The notes below the pieces were generated by a model. It saw only the letters and a list, made by a program, of their open reading frames with translations, did not search any database and was not told the DNA's origin. The translations under genes and the position numbers were made by a program. A stretch of 64,000 bases of DNA from Ilyomonas sp965219515 (GTDB lineage: Bacteria > Bacteroidota > Bacteroidia > Chitinophagales > Chitinophagaceae): NCBI GenBank assembly GCA_965219515.1, contig OZ244776.1, positions 930,001 to 994,000 on the forward strand, given 5' to 3'. Positions 9,357 to 18,168 of the stretch are shown piece after piece (the stretch's first letter is position 1; the number at the start of each line of letters is the position of its first letter).

Positions 9357-10193
9357 TTATCCTGATACAATCTGCAAAGGTATGTTTCCAATTATGGCAG
9401 CCCTTTCAGAAAAGCTGCTTCTGTAAGAACCAAAAATGATTTTGCATTGGCTTAGGCAACATAAATCCGTGAGAGCAGATATGATCCCTTCTTTTGAATC
9501 TCTTTCGCGTACCGAAACGCCTGTGATAATTTTTTCTTTAAATATATCTCTTAATTGATGTACTACCTCTTCCGAATCGGTTGACAAATAAAACTTATTG
9601 GAAGGCGATATTTCTATACACGTTTTTATTTGTTCAACAAACTTTTCAATAGGAGAGTTTTGTATTGAATCTGTATTATCGGTTCGTCTGATGTGAATGC
9701 CAATGATAGAAGAATACTGCTTCAACAATTTTACTGCTTTCTTCTGAATATATTCCTGTATGGTAAGTTTGTGCGAGAAGGTATTGGAATAAAACGCAAA
9801 ACAAGTTTCAATATAAATCCCTTTATTTAATCCGGAAAGTTCGTTAAAGAAAGAATTGCTTTGTTCATTAGCCTGCTCATTGATAAGTATGGATTCTATT
9901 TCGGAGTCATATAAGTTTTTTTTAGCAAAAAAAGATACAGCCAGCCAACCAGCAATATCAAAAAATTTTCGTTTGATTTTGGAAACGACGGAAAAGCCAT
10001 TATAATCTGTTTCAATTATTTTTACACCATTAACTGCAACGAAACATTCGGAAAATCTGGCGTTTAAAAAGCCGTTTCTTTCCCAAATAATAAATAATCG
10101 CGCTTCAAAGCTTTTTGCATAGCTGTAAGCAGATTCTACTACCCTAATCCGGTTTGCCAGTCCGCCAACAGGTTTAACTATTAAATATTTCAC
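9357..10193 (-). CDS. Fucosyltransferase-like glycosyltransferase (HxRRTD motif)
   Basis: A 278-residue protein with features of the GT11/GT23-type fucosyltransferase superfamily. These are a GGLANRIRVV nucleotide-binding loop at residues about 10-19, IGIHIRRTDN near residue 165, FYLSTDSEEVVHQL, and a C-terminal FGSYRSSFSERAAI stretch. The start codon is GTG at 10193. It is chosen because the GGLANR loop follows directly, as in relatives, and no upstream ATG fits. In these families GDP-fucose is the usual donor, but no GDP-fucose synthesis genes lie in the window, so the substrate stays inferred. Confidence 0.65.
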   Translation of the reverse strand: MKYLIVKPVGGLANRIRVVESAYSYAKSFEARLFIIWERNGFLNARFSECFVAVNGVKIIETDYNGFSVVSKIKRKFFDIAGWLAVSFFAKKNLYDSEIESILINEQANEQSNSFFNELSGLNKGIYIETCFAFYSNTFSHKLTIQEYIQKKAVKLLKQYSSIIGIHIRRTDNTDSIQNSPIEKFVEQIKTCIEISPSNKFYLSTDSEEVVHQLRDIFKEKIITGVSVRERDSKEGIISALTDLCCLSQCKIIFGSYRSSFSERAAIIGNIPLQIVSG

Positions 10194-10261
10194 GTGAGCC
10201 GTAATACTGAATTTTACAAATTATGAAAAGAAATGCGTGTCTGACGCATCACAAATCATCT

Positions 10262-12577
10262 CTATTTTTTGTCCTCGATTACTTTTACCTGATACGTCTT
10301 ATCGTCATACTGGTAACGGTTGCCATATCCATATCCGCGTCCGTAACCTTTTTTGAAAAAACCTCTTCCTTTCACCGAATTAAACACGATAAGTGGATTT
10401 TTTAAATCTTTTATTTTGCCGCTTTCTTCCAGCGATTGAATCATAGCTTTCGGCGTATAGCCATGTCTTACCACAAACAATGTCATATCGCAATATTCAG
10501 ACAACAGGTAAGCATCTGCTACCGGGTCAACAGGTGCGGTATCAACAATAATATAATCAAATTCTTTTTCCAGGTGAAGAAACAGATCATTTAGCTTTTC
10601 GTCAAGCAAAAGCTCGGTTGGATCGGTTGAACCCACACCAACCGGAATGACAGAAAGATTTTTGTAACTCGTTTCGTTTACAATAGATTCTATGGCGCAC
10701 TCGCCTTCCAAAAAATTGATGGTTCCTATTTTGCCATTGACATTAAAAATGTGTGTTGATTTGGGATTTCGTAAATCTAAATCTACCATTACCACTTTTT
10801 TTCTTGTGGCGGCAAGGCTTACCGCAAGATTGCTGCTGACAAAGCTTTTTCCTTCGCCTGTAATGCTTGATGTTACCAGAATTTTCTTTTGCAGTTTGCT
10901 TCGGTTACTGAACAATCCGATAGAAGCTCTCAGATGCCTGAATTGTTCTGTAATATAATAATTATCGGGTGTGCTGATGGCAATCGGGTCTTTGGTTTTT
11001 ACATTGGTAAGCTCTGCCACAACCGGTAACTGAAAATTGTCTTCAATATCGTTACGAAACAATATTTTACTGCTGAAGAGATCTTTGGCGCTTATAAAGA
11101 CAGCGCCCAAACCCAATGCAGCTACCAAAGCTGCGAGATAAGCAAAAGATTTTTTAGGGCTTTCAGGAAACTCGTCTGCCTGTGCGGTATCTACAACACG
11201 GCTATCTGCCACGGCTGAGGCTAAGGTAAGCGCTGTTTCTTCTCTTTTTTGAAGCAGAAAAGAGTAAACGCTGCTTTTAATGGCTTGCTGCCGGCTTATT
11301 TCAAGTAATTCTTTTTCTTTCTGTGGGATAGCCTGTAATGTTGAATTATAATTGCCATTTGTAGCGGCAATGTTCTTACGGCTTGCCTGTAAGCTGCTGC
11401 GCTGGCTTTGAATATTTTGAAGAATACTGGGTTTTATTTTTTCAACACGATCGCGGAGGCTTAAAACAATCGGGTTGTTATCGCCGGTTGTTTTTCGCAT
11501 TTTATCGTATTCAAGCTCGCTGGTATAAAGGTCTTCTACCAGTTTGCCTAATGCAGGGTCGTCAAGTCCTGCGGTTGAAGGTACAATGCCTTCCTGTGTA
11601 TTGCTTTTTTTAGCGAAATTTTCCACCTGATCCAATACTGCCATCTGCATACCGATATCAGCAGACTTCTGATCGTTTTGTCCAACATTTTCCAGATACA
11701 ATCTTCCCTGCTCACTTAAATCTACCACGCCTTTCTGCGCTTTAAATTGCTGTATTTTGGTCTCAATACCGCTCAGCTCGTCCGATACCTGTTGCAACCT
11801 GTCATCCAAAAATTTAAGCGTAGTTCCGGCAAGTACATTTTTCTCTTTTATTGAAGCCTTGTTATAAGTGATAATCAGGTTATTTAAAACATCTTCGCCT
11901 CTTTTCGGAACTTCATCTTTAAATGTTAAGTCCATAATGGTAGAAGCTTTGCTGGATGTGCTTACTTCTAACCCCAATACAAGATCATTAGCAACCTTTT
12001 CAACATTGTTTAGCGAGAAAAACAAACTGTCTTTCGCCTGGCTGGTTTGATTTTTATTTTTTTCAAACTTCAGAATGCCATAAGGTGTTTTTATCCATTG
12101 ATTGATGGGATATACTGATTTGCCAATGTGAACCTGACCACCTGCCGATTTGCTGTAAAGGAAATAAATGTTATCAGTTGGGGTAAGTTTATCCGGGTTT
12201 TGAGCTTCTATGGTTACGGGCGACGTGGTATAAGCCGATGCTACTCTGAAACGCCCTTTTTCTGAAACCGGTGCGTAGAGATACAGGTTTCGTACAACCT
12301 CGCGCATCAGTGTTTTGGAATGAAGTACTTCGGTTTCGTTCTCAACGATGGTTTTTTCGTTGTAAACGTTTAACGATTCCATGAGCTTTGAATCTTCTAC
12401 GCCCTTGCGCTCGTCTTTAACAGACATGGTTGCCGACACATTGTAAACAGGCGGTGTAATGTTTACGTAAACAAATGCACAGGCAACGCATATAATAAGT
12501 AAAATGGCAAATAACGGCCAATATGGTAAATACCTGAATTTTAAAGTGCTGATAAAGCTGTTTTGAGTTTTTTGCAT
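10262..12577 (-). CDS. Wzc-type polysaccharide co-polymerase and tyrosine autokinase
   Basis: A 771-residue inner-membrane protein combining a Wzz chain-length domain and a bacterial tyrosine (BY) kinase domain. TM1 is at about residues 17-39 and TM2 at about 478-498, with a coiled-coil-rich periplasmic region between. The kinase has Walker A SSITGEGKS (about 569-577), Walker A' VVMVDLDLRNP and Walker B FDYIIVDTAPV. The C-terminus GYGRGYGYGNRYQYDD holds a cluster of tyrosines, the usual autophosphorylation tail. In the family, cycles of phosphorylation control polymer length and export. It is the first gene of the leftward locus. No Wza-type export porin is in the window. Confidence 0.9.
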   Translation of the reverse strand: MQKTQNSFISTLKFRYLPYWPLFAILLIICVACAFVYVNITPPVYNVSATMSVKDERKGVEDSKLMESLNVYNEKTIVENETEVLHSKTLMREVVRNLYLYAPVSEKGRFRVASAYTTSPVTIEAQNPDKLTPTDNIYFLYSKSAGGQVHIGKSVYPINQWIKTPYGILKFEKNKNQTSQAKDSLFFSLNNVEKVANDLVLGLEVSTSSKASTIMDLTFKDEVPKRGEDVLNNLIITYNKASIKEKNVLAGTTLKFLDDRLQQVSDELSGIETKIQQFKAQKGVVDLSEQGRLYLENVGQNDQKSADIGMQMAVLDQVENFAKKSNTQEGIVPSTAGLDDPALGKLVEDLYTSELEYDKMRKTTGDNNPIVLSLRDRVEKIKPSILQNIQSQRSSLQASRKNIAATNGNYNSTLQAIPQKEKELLEISRQQAIKSSVYSFLLQKREETALTLASAVADSRVVDTAQADEFPESPKKSFAYLAALVAALGLGAVFISAKDLFSSKILFRNDIEDNFQLPVVAELTNVKTKDPIAISTPDNYYITEQFRHLRASIGLFSNRSKLQKKILVTSSITGEGKSFVSSNLAVSLAATRKKVVMVDLDLRNPKSTHIFNVNGKIGTINFLEGECAIESIVNETSYKNLSVIPVGVGSTDPTELLLDEKLNDLFLHLEKEFDYIIVDTAPVDPVADAYLLSEYCDMTLFVVRHGYTPKAMIQSLEESGKIKDLKNPLIVFNSVKGRGFFKKGYGRGYGYGNRYQYDDKTYQVKVIEDKK

Positions 12578-13273
12578 GTCAGTTCATGTTTTGTATGAGT
12601 TTGCAGGGAATTGGTTTTGTACCCAAAAATGCGTAAGACTATTTTCTTGTTGAATAACAAAGTAACGATTTGAAAGCTACTTCCATTTTTTTATTTTTTA
12701 TAAGCAGATTTTGTAAAATACAATCTATCGAATTTCGCAAAAGTATAGTTTAAGCTAATATCCAAATTGCAAAGTAAACTAAAGCTATACGATCATTGTT
12801 TGCCTTGAGATTATAATATAATTATAAAATATTAAATCTGCCCGGAATGAGCAAATAAAAGACCGCTTTTGAAAATCAGGTTGTAAAAGGTTCATTTAAG
12901 AAAACATATCAGCTTTAAAAGAATGATTTTGTGGATAAATATTATAAAAGTTGATCAATGGTGTTTGTAAAGATTACATAGATTATTTTGTTTTGATCTA
13001 AAAAAAATCATTTCATGAGTTTCGTCTTAAAACGAGAAACGTAAAAATGCGGTTTTACGGCGAAAAGATTTAATACGAAATACGCTCGGTAAAGGAGTTT
13101 TTCCGGTAAAAATCTCAGTATTTAAAAAAGCTCTTACAGATATCGCAGATTAAAGCAGACATTAATATGCCATTTCTGTCGAGTCTCTGACATAATATTT
13201 AGTGATACATGACTGTTTTTTTAAATTATTTCAGCCATTCCTAATAAAATTGCAGTTTTATATAATACAAATT
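12578..13273. other. Intergenic region without a recognisable gene
   Basis: About 700 bp between the wzc-like gene and the gltX stop. No open frame with family features was found on either strand. It is AT-rich with homopolymer runs and contains the promoter candidate at 12738-12766. The remainder shows no tRNA, terminator or repeat that I can support. Confidence 0.6.
12738..12766 (-). promoter_or_regulatory. Candidate Bacteroidota promoter for the EPS locus
   Basis: On the minus strand TTTG (12766-12763) is followed after 17 bp by TACTTTTG (12745-12738), matching the Bacteroidota -33 TTG and -7 TAnnTTTG pattern. It lies about 160 bp before the wzc-like start, leaving a long 5' leader. The match is by eye only. 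Confidence 0.4.
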
Positions 13274-14806
13274 TCAGGAAAGCAGTTGCAAACTATGTTT
13301 GATGCGCTTAATTGTTTCTTCCTTGCCTATCAATTCTGCAATTTCAAAAACTGCCGGTCCCCGTTTTTCGCCAACCAGCATAATGCGAAACGGTAACATC
13401 AGTTCGCCGGGCTTTAAAACATGTACCGATACAATTTCTTTAAACGTGTTTTCCAGATCGGTTTGTTGCCAGTTTTGCAGCAAATCGTAATTGCGGATTA
13501 ATTCTGAAAAAAATAAAGCTTTCTGCTCATTCCATTTCGGCTTGATTGAGCTAATGTCTATCTTCATCGGCTGTTGAAAAAAGTAAGACGCTTCGTATAT
13601 AAAATCGGGCAGCAAAGTGCATCGTTCTTTCACCAGGTTCAGCACTTTATGAAAAGTTTTTTCATCCGGCAAATCAATATTTTTCTGTTCAAACAGAACT
13701 CTAACTTCTTTGCCGTAATGTTCCGCGGGCAGGCGTTTTATCCATTCGTGGTTGAACCATTTTGCTTTATCATAATCGAATTTGGCACCTGCTTTATGAA
13801 CACGCTCAATAGAAAATTCTGTAATCAGTTCATCAATGCTAAATATTTCCTGATCGGTTTTATCGGCCCATCCCAATAAAGCCAGCATGTTTATAAATGC
13901 TTCGGGCAAAAATCCGGTTTCTTTAAAGCCGGGCGTAATCTCACCCGTATTCGGGTCAGTCCAGTTTTTTGCATATACGGGAAAGCCGAATCTGGCACCG
14001 TCCCGCTTACTAAGTTTGCCTTGTCCGTTTGGTTTCAGAATCAGAGGAAAATGCGCCCATTGCGGCATGTTATCTTCGCCGAATAAATATCGCCAAAGCA
14101 GAATATGAACCGGCGCGCTCGGCAACCATTCCTCGCCACGAAACGCATGGGTAATCTGCATTAAATAATCGTCTGCCACAACAGCCAGATGATAAGTGGG
14201 CATTCCGTCGCCTTTCAACAGCACTTTGTCATCGGTTGTTGCTGTATTAAACTTCACTTCGCCACGTATCAGATCGGTAAATACAATATCTTCCGGCTGT
14301 TCCGGCATTTTAATCCGAATCACATAAGGAATGTTTTCGGCAAGCAATCGCTCAGTTTCAGCTTTATCTATCATAAGTGAGTTTCGCATGAAATTTCTCG
14401 TTGCAACATTGTATTGCGCTGTGGCATGTTCCTGCTTATAGGCGTTGCGCATTGCTTCCAGTTCTTCCGGCGTATCAAAAGCATAATAAGCATGTCCATT
14501 ATTTATCAGTTGTTGTGCATATTGCCGGTAAATTTCTTTGCGCTCGCTTTGTCTGTATGGTCCAAAACCACCATTTTGCATTGCGCTTTCATCGGGCTGC
14601 AAACCGCACCAGGCAAGGGTTTCAAAAATATATTCTTCTGCCCCGGTTACAAAGCGGTTCTGGTCTGTATCCTCTGTTCGTACAATAAAAATGCCGCCGT
14701 GTTGCTTCGCAAATAAATAATTAAACAATGCCGTTCTCACGCCGCCCAGATGCAAACCGCCGGTTGGCGATGGTGCAAAACGCACCCGCACATTTGATGT
14801 TTTCAT
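13274..14806 (-). CDS. gltX: Glutamate--tRNA ligase
   Basis: A 510-residue class I aminoacyl-tRNA synthetase charging tRNA-Glu with glutamate in the cytoplasm. The N-terminus VRVRFAPSPTGGLHLGG carries the HIGH-type signature as HLGG (residues 19-22). The KMSKS-type loop is KLSKR at 264-268. Length fits bacterial GluRS. It ends with the usual helical anticodon-binding domain. It is followed on the same strand by a cyclophilin gene 87 bp upstream in coordinate terms. TATTTTTG (14818-14811), a good -7-like element, ends only 4 nt before the ATG. Confidence 0.96.
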   Translation of the reverse strand: MKTSNVRVRFAPSPTGGLHLGGVRTALFNYLFAKQHGGIFIVRTEDTDQNRFVTGAEEYIFETLAWCGLQPDESAMQNGGFGPYRQSERKEIYRQYAQQLINNGHAYYAFDTPEELEAMRNAYKQEHATAQYNVATRNFMRNSLMIDKAETERLLAENIPYVIRIKMPEQPEDIVFTDLIRGEVKFNTATTDDKVLLKGDGMPTYHLAVVADDYLMQITHAFRGEEWLPSAPVHILLWRYLFGEDNMPQWAHFPLILKPNGQGKLSKRDGARFGFPVYAKNWTDPNTGEITPGFKETGFLPEAFINMLALLGWADKTDQEIFSIDELITEFSIERVHKAGAKFDYDKAKWFNHEWIKRLPAEHYGKEVRVLFEQKNIDLPDEKTFHKVLNLVKERCTLLPDFIYEASYFFQQPMKIDISSIKPKWNEQKALFFSELIRNYDLLQNWQQTDLENTFKEIVSVHVLKPGELMLPFRIMLVGEKRGPAVFEIAELIGKEETIKRIKHSLQLLS

Positions 14807-14893
14807 ATCGCAAAAATAAACCGGGATTGATGATATAAAATTTCGGATTGATGTTTTATCAATTTCATTGGCTGTTAGGGCATCAAAATCTTT

Positions 14894-15481
14894 TTATAAT
14901 TTTTTGATATTGACGATTAAAACTGGCGGGATAAAAGCCTGATCGTTTTCGGGGCGATTGTAAATGATATTAACGACGTTCATTCCTTTTACCACCCTGC
15001 CAAAAGCGGCATAGCCCTGCCCGTCAGCATTATTTTCTCCGTCAAAATCAAATCCGGGCTGCTTGCCGATACAAATAAAAAATTCCGGGTTGGCGGTGCC
15101 GGGTTCAAGTCTTGCCAAAGACAACGTGCCGTTCAGATGCAGGATACCGGTTTGTTTTGTGGTTTCGTGCGGAATGCCGGGTAATGAGACTGCTTTTTTG
15201 TAATCTGTTTGCCAGATGCCGCCTTGTATCAGATGGCTTTTGGAAGCGTTTGAAGGCTGATTGTCGTTGTTTAAAATGCGGTAAAAAGAACTGTGCTTAT
15301 ATAGACCCGCTTCTGCATTTTTAAGAAACGCGTTTGCAGTTAACGGAGCTTTATCAATGTAAATTTCGGCTTCTATATCGCCCGCTTCTGTTTCAATTAA
15401 TACATGCGGATACTTGTATGTTTGCGAACTGCAGCCCGCATATAAATAAACAATGATTGCAAGTAAACCTGTTATTTTCAT
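14894..15481 (-). CDS. Cyclophilin-type peptidyl-prolyl isomerase lipoprotein
   Basis: A 195-residue protein with a lipoprotein signal peptide (MKITGLLAIIVYLYAGC, lipid-attachment Cys17). A cyclophilin domain follows: ETEAGDIEAEIYIDKAPLTANAFL, the active-site-region FYRILNNDNQPSNASKSHLIQGG, GTLSLARLEPGTANPEFFICIG and GYAAFGRVVKGMNVV. It should catalyse prolyl cis/trans isomerisation in the periplasm, tethered to a membrane. The FHR motif of typical cyclophilins is FYR here, so the catalytic Arg is kept. The gene sits 4 bp from the stop of the upstream methyltransferase, suggesting co-transcription. Confidence 0.88.
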   Translation of the reverse strand: MKITGLLAIIVYLYAGCSSQTYKYPHVLIETEAGDIEAEIYIDKAPLTANAFLKNAEAGLYKHSSFYRILNNDNQPSNASKSHLIQGGIWQTDYKKAVSLPGIPHETTKQTGILHLNGTLSLARLEPGTANPEFFICIGKQPGFDFDGENNADGQGYAAFGRVVKGMNVVNIIYNRPENDQAFIPPVLIVNIKKL

Positions 15482-15485
15482 ATCG

Positions 15486-16181
15486 TCAGCTTTTTTTCAA
15501 AGTCAGTTTTACAAGAAACCGATCCCATTTATCTTCTCCCAAAACTGTCATTTGCCAGCCTGTTTCGTTTGCCGATTCAGCAAGCAAATTTCTGTCTGTG
15601 TATAACCAGGTAAACCAGTCAGTCTTTTGCTTTTTATATTCATACTGATAGGAGATTTCGCCGTAATATGTTTCGCTTTCCGGTGGCTTATAATCGTACA
15701 GATACGCCACGTCGGATGAATCGAAAAGCAACTGACCTTCCGGATGTATCAGTATTTTAGCGTGTTCTAAAAACAAGGCGAGTTTTTGTGCGTTACCGGT
15801 AAAACCAATGCCGTTCATCATAAACAGCAGGGTATCAAACTTCGCTTTGTTATAACCAAATACATCGCCTGTCTCAACTTTTTTTACGCCGCGGTGATGC
15901 ATTATTTCTGCCGCTTTCAGCGATATATCAATAGCGGTTACATCTATGCCGGCGTGTTGCAATTCCAGTGTATGACTGCCCGCGCCGGCGCCTACATCCA
16001 GCACTTTTCCTTTGCATAGCTGAAGTGCCATCCGCTCTAATTTTGGCATATTTTCCTTACTTCTGAAATATGTTTTTACCGGCATATTTTCCGATTCGCC
16101 ATACGTATTATGTATCCATAGTTTTTTTGGATCGTTATCAAAATAAAAATCGTGCATGGCGCTGCCTAAAACATCTTTCAT
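15486..16181 (-). CDS. Class I SAM-dependent methyltransferase
   Basis: A 231-residue protein from the chosen start at 16181 (MKDVLGSAMHDFYF). The open frame extends to 16256, adding 25 hydrophobic and basic residues that look like an artefact of an earlier in-frame ATG. The SAM-binding motif I is VLDVGAGAGSHTLEL, motif II is VTAIDISLKAAEIM, and a later LLFMMNGIGFTG aligns with the post-II strand. The N-terminal KLWIHNTYGESENMPVKTYFR is a recurring lead-in in this Bacteroidota group. The methyl acceptor is unknown. It is probably co-transcribed with the downstream cyclophilin. Confidence 0.8.
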   Translation of the reverse strand: MKDVLGSAMHDFYFDNDPKKLWIHNTYGESENMPVKTYFRSKENMPKLERMALQLCKGKVLDVGAGAGSHTLELQHAGIDVTAIDISLKAAEIMHHRGVKKVETGDVFGYNKAKFDTLLFMMNGIGFTGNAQKLALFLEHAKILIHPEGQLLFDSSDVAYLYDYKPPESETYYGEISYQYEYKKQKTDWFTWLYTDRNLLAESANETGWQMTVLGEDKWDRFLVKLTLKKS

Positions 16182-16463
16182 TTTTATTAAAATATCAAAG
16201 TTGAACAAACCATTCAGAAAATAAAAACGGAAGTTTTTATTCTTACCAAAAAGCAATGTAGCTAAAGCATGTCATTTATTTTTGTCATATTGCCGGCGCA
16301 AATTATGTGCTATACAGTACCGATCATTTAAAAAAATTATCAGAAATCATCTGTTAATTGCTGCAATTCAGTTACTTGTCTAATCAACAGACGAAGACAA
16401 TGCTTTACATTTGTTTTTGCTATTAACAAATTTTAATCACACTTCTCAAATCTTTCAATTTTC

Positions 16464-17246
16464 ATGTATATGAAACAAATTATAAAAGATTTTTTAAAGA
16501 AGCAGTCGTTGCTGATGAAATTATTCAGAACAGTTAAAACCGGCTCGGCTTTTAAACCCGCTTACAGCAAAACAATAAAAGGCACAAACAACAAACTGAA
16601 TTTTCATTCATCCGCTCTTTTTATTGATTGTAAAATTAATATTACCGGAAACAACAATGAAATTGTGGTGAAGGATACAACGCTGCTGACAAACGTAATT
16701 TTCTATATTCATGGCAACAACAACAGAATTGAGATTTCCAATAATGTTTTGTTTAACCAATCCTGCACGTTATGGATGTAAGACGACAATGGCGAAATAT
16801 TTATAAACGAACATACATCGCTTGAAGCTACCGATATTGCCGTTACTGAAAAAGGTACAAAAGTTACCATTGGTAAAGATTGCATGTTGTCTTATGATGT
16901 TGACATCAGAACCGGAGAGGCCCATTCAATAATAGATCTTTCAACAAACAAGCGCATCAATTATGCAAAAAATATTACCATCGGCAATCATGTTTGGGTA
17001 GCCGCTCATGTGTCTATTTTAAAAGGCTCACAGATTCCATCCAACTCGGTAGTTGCAACAAGGGCGCTGGTAACCAAAAAGTTTGAAAAAGAAAATGTGC
17101 TGATCGGCGGTTCCCCGGCGGTCATCATAAAAGAAAACATTAACTGGCTGAGAGAACGCATTTATGAAAATCAAAAAGTATTGCTGTTTGTTATTGGAAC
17201 CGGCATCTTAAAATGCATATTTGAATCTTATTGTTCGCTTCTTTAG
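16464..17246 (+). pseudogene. Left-handed beta-helix acyltransferase broken by one in-frame TAA
   Basis: Two open stretches, 16464-16778 and 16782-17246, lie in the same frame, separated only by a TAA at 16779-16781. Read through, they give a 260-residue hexapeptide-repeat acyltransferase. It has a basic N-terminus, NNN-type turns (GNNNEIVVK, HGNNNRIEIS), then ITIGNHVWVAAHVSILKGSQIPSNSVVATRALVTKKF and VLIGGSPAVIIKENINWLRER, the classic C-terminal coil of LbH O-acetyltransferases. The flanks LWM and DDNGEIFI join naturally, so a single substitution (for example GAA to TAA) or a sequencing error explains it. If alive, it would acetylate a sugar. Restart at the ATG at 16884 would leave a fragment. 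Confidence 0.8.
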
Positions 17247-17288
17247 GTAATATTCAACACATTTGCATTTCTTACAAAAAGTTTGTAA

Positions 17289-18098
17289 ATGATGATAAAA
17301 TATGTTTGCATCGCTGCGGTACTCATTTCTTTTTCGGCCTGCACGCCAAACAATGTAATTGTTGACGATTCTCTAAAAAAATATTTTGATGCGAATAACG
17401 TAACCGGCACTTTCGGTTTATTTGACAACGGGCAGGGCAATTTTACCGTTTACAATCTTTCGCGCTACCGCGATTCGGCTTACCTGCCGGCTTCTACTTT
17501 TAAAATTGTGAACTCGTTAATTGGTTTGCAAACCGGCAGAATTTCAAACGAAAAAATGGTTATTAAATGGGATGGCGTGGTTCGTCAGATTCCGCAATGG
17601 AATAAAGACCTCACCATGGCAGAAGCTTTCAAATTATCGGCAGTTCCTTATTATCAGGAAGTAGCACGAAGGATAGGCAAAGATACCATGCAATTGTGGC
17701 TCGATAGCCTGCATTACGGAACACAAAAAATAAAAAGCCGCGTTGATACTTTCTGGCTTGACAATTCGCTGAAAATAAAACCCGATGAACAGTTAGGCCT
17801 GGTTAAGAAATTATATTTTCAGCAGCTTCCTTTTGATAAGCGACCGCAGACCATTGTAAAAAAAATAATGCTGCAGGAAAGCAATGCCAACTACCAGCTA
17901 AGCTACAAAACCGGACTTGGCGTTGATGAAAAAGGCAATGGCATCGGCTGGATTGTTGGCTGGATAGAAGAAAACCAGCATCCCTATTTTTTTGTTTTAA
18001 ATGTTGAAGGTTCGCCTGCTACCGATATGACTGAAATGCGTATTACTATCTTAAAAAGCATCTTACAACAACTTGGCTTTTTTAAAGGGAAAAAATAA
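17289..18098 (+). CDS. Class D (OXA-type) beta-lactamase-like lipoprotein
   Basis: A 269-residue serine beta-lactamase homologue. Visible motifs are STFK (69-72, nucleophile Ser69 and Lys72), SAV (117-119), YGT (143-145, where class D enzymes usually have YGN), FWLDNSLKI (155-163, with the conserved Trp) and KTG (207-209). DKRPQTIVKKIMLQES and GIGWIVGWIEE also follow the class D pattern. The signal peptide ends in LISFSAC (Cys18), so it is probably a membrane-anchored lipoprotein. Family knowledge: hydrolysis of beta-lactams through an acyl-enzyme on a carboxylated Lys. The Asn-to-Thr change may alter activity. The spectrum cannot be predicted. Confidence 0.85.
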   Translation: MMIKYVCIAAVLISFSACTPNNVIVDDSLKKYFDANNVTGTFGLFDNGQGNFTVYNLSRYRDSAYLPASTFKIVNSLIGLQTGRISNEKMVIKWDGVVRQIPQWNKDLTMAEAFKLSAVPYYQEVARRIGKDTMQLWLDSLHYGTQKIKSRVDTFWLDNSLKIKPDEQLGLVKKLYFQQLPFDKRPQTIVKKIMLQESNANYQLSYKTGLGVDEKGNGIGWIVGWIEENQHPYFFVLNVEGSPATDMTEMRITILKSILQQLGFFKGKK

Positions 18099-18168
18099 AA
18101 ATGTAAAAGTTAATTGTAGCAGCCGCTTCTTGTCATTCCCATTTTACTTTTTATTTTTAATTTTTTAC

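Noticed and set aside
12578..13273. A hidden small gene in the long gap before gltX
   Set aside because: The open frames there are short and low-complexity, and none resembles a family. I see only a promoter candidate.
18073..18168. The upstream extension of the BatB-like frame overlapping the beta-lactamase gene
   Set aside because: The 32 extra residues are not like Bat proteins. The ATG at 18169 starts directly before the first membrane helix.
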